From assembly GCA_026415275.1 (NCBI GenBank), contig JAOAHK010000046.1, forward strand, positions 1 to 10,579: a stretch of DNA of 10,579 nt, given 5' to 3'. Made by a program: the position numbers and the translations under genes. Below, piece by piece: positions 7,179 to 10,579 of this stretch. The stretch comes from Anaerolineales bacterium (lineage in GTDB: Bacteria > Chloroflexota > Anaerolineae > Anaerolineales > UBA4823). Under the pieces are notes generated by a model. It was not told where the DNA came from. It saw only the letters and a list, made by a program, of their open reading frames with translations, and made no database searches. The stretch's first letter is position 1. Every line of letters begins with the position of its first letter.

Positions 7179-7209
7179 TCAGTTTGTCCTTCATTGTTGA
7201 TTTGTGTAT

Positions 7210-7218
7210 ATTGTATCA
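7210..7218 (-). promoter_or_regulatory. Extended -10 promoter for oppD-oppF
   Basis: The minus strand reads TGA-TACAAT: five of six -10 bases (7210-7215) with a TGn extension (7216-7218). Transcription would start near 7203, giving a short leader of about 25 bases containing the oppD ribosome site. No convincing -35 box is seen. Confidence 0.5.
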
Positions 7219-7483
7219 CCATTTTATAAGACTTAGGGTAAAAGATGCTCCTCTGGATTATTGGAACACTGCTTTCGACCACGCGTCTAACCCCTGCTCG
7301 GATTAGAGGGTAAAACTAGCGTCCAGACTTTGCCGCTTTCCAAATAGCTTACCCCTTGTCTTTCATCGAAAACCATGCCAACCTATCGGATGTGGTTAGG
7401 GACCTCGACGGCATCAATTATAAGAAATGAAAGGCAAACCTTGTATTTGGGATTTTGTATTTTATGCGCAGGATTCTTGTTTG
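7219..7483. other. Non-coding gap upstream of oppD, no supported gene
   Basis: No open frame here looks like a protein I recognise and no clear intrinsic terminator follows the gene at 7484-7993. A TATAAT word occurs on the minus strand at 7417-7422 without a matching -35 box. The stretch near 7440-7465 is low-complexity, with a repeated TTGTATTT-like word. Confidence 0.4.
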
Positions 7484-7993
7484 TCAGCGCGAATAGATCA
7501 ACTCATCCCCTAGCTGATCAGCAATGCGTAAGCCGCTGTTTAGAACAATCTGACGGACGATTTCCTCCCCCTGAGCAAAGCCAGTCTTTGCCTGAACAGC
7601 CCCTTTATATTTGACTTCTCCTAAAGTAAAAAAGTCGAACCGCGTTCCCTTTCCCCGCACCTGCACGCGCTTGCCCCAGACTGCCGGGCGCACGCGCACC
7701 TCCTCGATTTCCTTCCAGCCGAGATGCACTTTGCGAATCCCGTTCTCGAAGCGCACCCCGCCGCTATGGATGGCGAGGATGGTCTTGCGCTCTACCCAAT
7801 TGCTAAAACTGATCAAAAGTGCCGCGCCAAGAGTGAAAATCACCAATACCTCGACGGTAACCGGCAGCTCCCATGGGGTGAGCCTGAAAACTAACCATAA
7901 GATCACCATCAAAAACGCCAAAATCCAAGCGTTGCGCTCACCCGTGCGCGGCGCTAATTCCGGTGTGAAGACTTTCTCATCTGAGTCGTTCAA
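7484..7993 (-). CDS. Small membrane protein: two transmembrane helices plus soluble, PH-like C-terminal domain
   Basis: I do not recognise a named gene. From the TTG at 7991-7993 the protein has 169 residues: a polar N-terminus (1-20), two hydrophobic helices (about 22-36 and 45-63) separated by a short RLTPWELPV turn, then a soluble domain from about 66 with alternating hydrophobic residues (VHLGWKEIEEVRVRP, then KRVQVRGKG, TRFDFFTLG) ending in a helix (GEEIVRQIVLNSG). This plan resembles bacterial membrane-anchored PH-like proteins. The start is uncertain: the frame is open to a TTG at 8035, which would overlap the EcfT remnant by 40 bases; the TTG chosen follows the EcfT stop by two bases, but neither has a good ribosome site. 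It was probably once cotranscribed with the ECF gene upstream. Function unknown. Confidence 0.65.
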   Translation of the reverse strand: MNDSDEKVFTPELAPRTGERNAWILAFLMVILWLVFRLTPWELPVTVEVLVIFTLGAALLISFSNWVERKTILAIHSGGVRFENGIRKVHLGWKEIEEVRVRPAVWGKRVQVRGKGTRFDFFTLGEVKYKGAVQAKTGFAQGEEIVRQIVLNSGLRIADQLGDELIYSR

Positions 7994-7995
7994 GG

Positions 7996-8223
7996 CTATA
8001 GATAGAATCTTTCCCAGACAATCAAAGCCACACAAAAGACGGTGAAGAGAATTACCAAAAGGATACCACTGGGCGTCCAGTGGAATTCCTTCCAGTAGGT
8101 TCGTTCGGGGTACGCACCAAAACCGCGCGCTTCAAAGGCAACTGCCGTGTTCTCTGCCTTGCGCAAGCCATTGACGATCACGGTAAACAGGTATCTTTGC
8201 CATAAGCGGAAACGATGTTTCAA
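7996..8223 (-). pseudogene. EcfT remnant: C-terminal third of an ECF-transporter transmembrane component
   Basis: About 75 codons end in a TAG at 7996-7998. The sequence has the EcfT C-terminal pattern: the helix RYLFTVIVNGLRKAENTAVA, the Ala-Arg-Gly coupling motif in FEARGFG (by which EcfT contacts its ATPases), then a final membrane helix (SGILLVILFTVFCVALIVW). A full EcfT has about 250 residues with four or more further helices upstream; these are absent, since the sequence beyond 8223 reads in another frame as a corrinoid protein. No ATG is present; a TTG at 8221-8223 opens the frame without a ribosome site. The fragment lacks most of the membrane domain and should not function as EcfT. 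Assignment comes from motif recognition and was not searched. Confidence 0.7.
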
Positions 8224-8324
8224 GGGACTTTCCCCGCTTGTAAAGCTTCTTGGACAGCTCCTACGATTGAAATGTCATCCCCATCAACGACGGCTTGACA
8301 AATCTGGTCAAGGTGATTTGTCAT
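8220..8324 (-). pseudogene. Truncated 5' end of a corrinoid (B12-binding) methyltransferase protein
   Basis: An ATG at 8322-8324 with an AAGGA ribosome site opens 34 codons that stop at TGA (8220-8222). The peptide contains LDQICQAVVDGDD, then VGAVQEALQAGKVP, matching the first helices of the B12-binding_2 cap domain found at the start of MtaC/MtbC/MttC-type corrinoid proteins of methyl transfer in anaerobes. A complete protein would have about 210 residues with a DxHxxG cobalamin motif, which is absent here. The similarity ends exactly where the EcfT remnant begins, so this looks like a deletion or rearrangement joint. It keeps a plausible promoter and ribosome site, so a short peptide could still be made. 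The family call rests on a short stretch. Confidence 0.6.
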
Positions 8325-8363
8325 TTTGATTTCCTTGCACGGGGTGGCTAAATGATTAAAGGA

Positions 8364-8372
8364 ATTTTATCA
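8364..8372 (-). promoter_or_regulatory. Extended -10 promoter upstream of the corrinoid fragment
   Basis: The minus strand reads TGA-TAAAAT: five of six -10 bases (8364-8369) plus the TGn extension (8370-8372). It lies 40 bases before the start codon of the truncated corrinoid gene and would transcribe through the EcfT remnant into the gene at 7484-7993. Confidence 0.4.
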
Positions 8373-8504
8373 CAGATTTGATGGACTGAACTCTTCCTTT
8401 CCCTAGTCCCGGCAATTTTGTCGGATTCTTAAGCGTCAATCGAATAGAAGAAAACTGGGAACAAAGAGAGGACGATAAACGAATAAAGTTTTGGAATTGT
8501 AGGC

Positions 8505-8517
8505 GTCTATTCTGGAA
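8505..8517 (+). repeat. 13-base direct repeat, copy 1
   Basis: GTCTATTCTGGAA occurs here and again at 10567-10579, where the window ends, so the second copy may be longer than can be seen. The two copies flank the M3 peptidase gene. One shared 13-mer in a window this size is within chance expectation. Confidence 0.3.
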
Positions 8518-8554
8518 GGGAAAAGTTGTCGAAGAACAAGAAATGATCATAGAT

Positions 8555-8580
8555 GATGGCGGACATCCCTGTCCGCCATC
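8555..8580 (-). repeat. Perfect 11-bp hairpin downstream of the M3 peptidase gene
   Basis: GATGGCGGACA (8555-8565) pairs exactly with 8570-8580 around a 4-base loop. It lies about 97 bases after the peptidase stop. No U-run follows on the minus strand, so it is not a classical intrinsic terminator; it could stabilise the 3' end of the message or belong to a dispersed intergenic repeat family. Confidence 0.6.
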
Positions 8581-8588
8581 CACCGCTC

Positions 8589-8617
8589 TCACCCATCGTC
8601 CCTTGGGAGAGAGGTGA
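8589..8617. repeat. Imperfect inverted element with a CCCTTGGGAGAGAGG core
   Basis: TCACC (8589-8593) and GGTGA (8613-8617) enclose TCCCTTGGGA (8599-8608), which can fold back on itself. The wording recalls the intergenic repeats built on CTCTCCC/GGGAGAG found in many bacterial genomes. Adjacent to the hairpin at 8555-8580, it may be part of one composite repeat. Family membership is a guess from the wording. Confidence 0.3.
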
Positions 8618-8676
8618 ATATCTGTATTTTGCGCCTCCTAACGGGCAGGTGAACAACCAACACTTTAGCTGCGCCT

Positions 8677-10449
8677 TCATGTGGAGAGCGGGATGGCTTC
8701 TAGGCGGCTGAACATGACACCTAATACGGCGAAGCCGCCCTGCCAAAAGGCCGGGTCGTAGATATTAAAGCCGGCTGCCGAGAGGAATTTCTCCGGCGCG
8801 GCGCTGCCCCCCGCTGCCAGAATGATCTCATAGCGCGGTTTGAACGCCTCACCTTCCTGTTGGTATTGCTTATAAAGCGAAAGCACCAGCAACTGCCCAA
8901 AAGAATAGGCATAAACGTAGAAGGGATAATGGTAAATGTGCGGGATTGCCACCCACTCCCAGCGGAACTCATCGGAGACTTCCACGGCATCGCCAAACTG
9001 GTCGCTGAGGTTTCGAGCATACGCCTTACACAGGTCATCCACAGCAGCGCCTTCTTTGACCATCTGATGCGCTTGGCGTTCGAAGAGGGCAAAATAAGCT
9101 TGACGCCCAATGGTGGCATAGGCATCGTCTAACTGACGGAAAAGGATATCGCGGCGCACGGCGTCGTCTGTTTCTTGAGCTAACAGGCTATCGATCAGGA
9201 GCATCTCGCCAAAGGTCGAAGCCGTTTCTGCTAAGGGCAAAGAGGAATGGAAAGTGAACAAGGTGTGATGGGCTGCCATCATGGCATGCACAGCATGCCC
9301 TAGTTCGTGGGCGAGGGTTGCTACATCTTCAGCTTTGCCCTGATAGTTGACCAGCACGTACGGCGTCAAGTCATTCACCGCTGTTAGGCAGAAGGCGCCA
9401 TCGCGTTTGCCCCTGCGCACTTCGCTATCGAGGTGTTGTTGGTCAAAGACTCGTTGTGCTTGCTCGGCAATGCGCGGCGAGAAGCGTTGGAAAGACTCCA
9501 AGACCATTTCGGCGGCTTGTTCAAAGGGATAAGTCTTATCGGCTTTGGCGACTGGGGCATAAATGTCATAGCGACGCAGGCGATCCATGCCGATCCAGCG
9601 CGCCTTAAGGCGGAAAAAGCGCTGGAATAGCACCGCGTTTTTCTGGCACACTTCCAGAAGAGTATCCACTACACCATCGGGCAAATCGTTGGAGAGGTTG
9701 CGCGCCGAGATCGGACTGCGAAAATGGCGCAAATCAACTTGTTCGTTATGCCAATCGCGTACGATGGTTTGATACATCAAGCCCAAAATCGGCCCATCAC
9801 CACCATAAACACGATACATCTCCTGGTAGGCGCGGGCACGCACTTCAGGATCGGGATGGCGAGCATAGACCATCAACTGTCCACGCGTTAGCTCCTTCTT
9901 TTCACCCTCTACCTCCAAGGTAAAAACATAGCGATTGGTGATGGCATCGTACAGATTGCGCAAGGCTTGCACCCCAGTCACGTCCTTAATGTTGACAATT
10001 TTCTCTTCTGCTTCGCTTAGGGTATGCGGCTTGAATTTGCGCATCATCTCCAGCCAATAGCGGTAATCGCCAGAGGCGTCCATCAGGCGCGCTGCGTTCT
10101 GCTCATCCAGGTCTTTCCACCACAAGCTGAAGAAGAGCGTGCGATTTTGCAGGGTTGCGGCGAGTTGTTCTACTTGCGCCAAAAAGGCTTGTGCGGCTTG
10201 ATCTTGGGTGTCGGAGCTAAACCATAATTCGGCGAAGGCATGCACCTTAGAGAGCAGGTAGTTGATCTGCTCTAATTGGCGCACCATGCCCAAAAATGTG
10301 TGGTTGTCAATCTCTGCTTTTAGTTGACTGCGTTGTCCTTCAAAGTGTTTGGTATCTTCTTCCAGCTTAGCAAAAGCCTGCCGCATTTCGGAGCTATCAT
10401 GAGCAGGAAACAAGTCTGCCAAACTCCAAGCAGAAAGTTGATAAGCCAT
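8677..10449 (-). CDS. M3B family oligoendopeptidase (PepF-like zinc metallopeptidase)
   Basis: This 590-residue soluble protein should hydrolyse short peptides in the cytoplasm. The zinc site is intact: HELGH at 381-385 gives ligands His381 and His385 and catalytic Glu382, and Glu408 in LAETASTFGE is the third ligand. The conserved C-terminal block HIYHYPFYVYAYSFGQ (504-519) supplies the His/Tyr residues that contact substrate in the M3 family. The N-terminal 350 residues are helical, as expected for the lid half of this fold, and the end (GGSAAPEKFLSAAG, then DPAFW) matches PepF-type proteins of about 600 residues. No signal peptide is present. The ATG at 10447-10449 has an AGGA site about 10 bases upstream. 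No opp gene is directly adjacent, but cleavage of imported oligopeptides is a reasonable role. Confidence 0.94.
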   Translation of the reverse strand: MAYQLSAWSLADLFPAHDSSEMRQAFAKLEEDTKHFEGQRSQLKAEIDNHTFLGMVRQLEQINYLLSKVHAFAELWFSSDTQDQAAQAFLAQVEQLAATLQNRTLFFSLWWKDLDEQNAARLMDASGDYRYWLEMMRKFKPHTLSEAEEKIVNIKDVTGVQALRNLYDAITNRYVFTLEVEGEKKELTRGQLMVYARHPDPEVRARAYQEMYRVYGGDGPILGLMYQTIVRDWHNEQVDLRHFRSPISARNLSNDLPDGVVDTLLEVCQKNAVLFQRFFRLKARWIGMDRLRRYDIYAPVAKADKTYPFEQAAEMVLESFQRFSPRIAEQAQRVFDQQHLDSEVRRGKRDGAFCLTAVNDLTPYVLVNYQGKAEDVATLAHELGHAVHAMMAAHHTLFTFHSSLPLAETASTFGEMLLIDSLLAQETDDAVRRDILFRQLDDAYATIGRQAYFALFERQAHQMVKEGAAVDDLCKAYARNLSDQFGDAVEVSDEFRWEWVAIPHIYHYPFYVYAYSFGQLLVLSLYKQYQQEGEAFKPRYEIILAAGGSAAPEKFLSAAGFNIYDPAFWQGGFAVLGVMFSRLEAIPLST

Positions 10450-10579
10450 CGATGTCTTTTCCTTTCTCTAATCGCTAAATTGGACGGCCGAGAGAGAATT
10501 TTTTACCCTCTGCCAATTGCTTAGGTATTTTAACCGAAATTTTAGAGAAACCTATCTTACAAGGATGTCTATTCTGGAA
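10450..10579 (-). other. Leader region of the M3 peptidase gene
   Basis: This AT-rich stretch contains the peptidase ribosome site (AAAGGAAAAG on the minus strand) and several A/T-rich words that could serve as a -10 box, such as TTAAAAT near 10529-10535. No -35/-10 pair stands out. The far end carries the second copy of the 13-base repeat shared with 8505-8517. Confidence 0.35.
10567..10579 (+). repeat. 13-base direct repeat, copy 2 (runs to window edge)
   Basis: Identical to 8505-8517 over all 13 bases and cut off by the window end, so its true length is unknown. Confidence 0.3.

Larger units (their letters stand above)
8373..8676. other. Non-coding gap downstream of the M3 peptidase gene, repeat-bearing
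   Basis: Open frames here are short and resemble no protein. The stretch holds an 11-bp hairpin (8555-8580), a neighbouring imperfect inverted element (8589-8617) and one copy of a 13-base direct repeat (8505-8517). It also contains the palindrome ATGATCAT at 8543-8550. Confidence 0.5.

Noticed and set aside
7287..7440. Minus-strand frame reading IIDAVEVPNHIR, a TAG, then VGMVFDERQGVSYLESGKVW, possibly a decayed gene.
   Set aside because: The wording is protein-like, but there is no ribosome site, it is interrupted by TAG, and the upstream part is low-complexity. I could not match it to a family.
7611..8045. A 144-codon plus-strand open frame.
   Set aside because: It is antisense to the two-helix membrane protein and is rich in Arg, Lys, Ser and Thr with no domain pattern, as expected for a shadow frame.
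8555..8617. CRISPR-like or mobile-element ends.
   Set aside because: There is no regularly spaced repeat array, no transposase and no terminal inverted repeats flanking a unit; only single hairpins are visible.
1..10579. A new defence or other multi-gene accessory system.
   Set aside because: All intact genes except the one at 7484-7993 belong to well-known transport or peptidase families, and no toxin, nuclease, reverse transcriptase, integrase or tRNA was found.

Overview
The window most resembles a chromosomal segment of an anaerobic Chloroflexota bacterium, probably Anaerolineae. Both solute-binding lipoproteins have an LAAC lipobox followed by a long linker rich in Pro, Thr, Glu and Val, a style common in that class, and an oligopeptide ABC transporter sits beside an M3 oligoendopeptidase. 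This assignment is an inference from protein style, not a database match. Every convincing gene is on the minus strand, so transcription runs from high to low coordinates.

Layout from right to left (direction of transcription): 10450-10579 is the leader of an M3B oligoendopeptidase (8677-10449). Next is a non-coding stretch (8373-8676) with a strong hairpin and a second repeat-like element. At 7996-8324 lies a scar in which the first 34 codons of a corrinoid (B12-binding) protein run directly into the last third of an ECF-transporter EcfT gene. A small two-helix membrane protein with a soluble C-terminal domain (7484-7993) follows the EcfT stop. About 265 bases without a supported gene lead to an oligopeptide transport cluster: oppD (6189-7178), oppF (5197-6192, 4-base overlap with oppD), a solute-binding lipoprotein (3242-5059) with its own extended -10 promoter, oppB (2126-3181) and oppC (1071-2099), ending at a strong intrinsic terminator (1019-1060). 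After a 470-base non-coding gap a second solute-binding lipoprotein starts at 600 and runs off the left edge.

Working model: the lipoprotein captures peptides outside the cell, OppB/OppC form the channel, OppD/OppF supply ATP hydrolysis, and the M3 peptidase could trim imported peptides in the cytoplasm. The binding protein appears to be expressed at a different level from the rest: it has its own promoter, an anti-Shine-Dalgarno-complementary element at the very start of its leader, and a perfect 12-bp hairpin between its stop and oppB.

No obviously new multi-gene system is visible. The points most worth a second look are the consensus Shine-Dalgarno elements 72-88 bases upstream of both lipoprotein genes (resembling the STAB-SD mRNA stabiliser of Bacillus), the absence of the usual N-terminal lobe in the lipoprotein at 1-600, and the corrinoid/EcfT junction near 8222.
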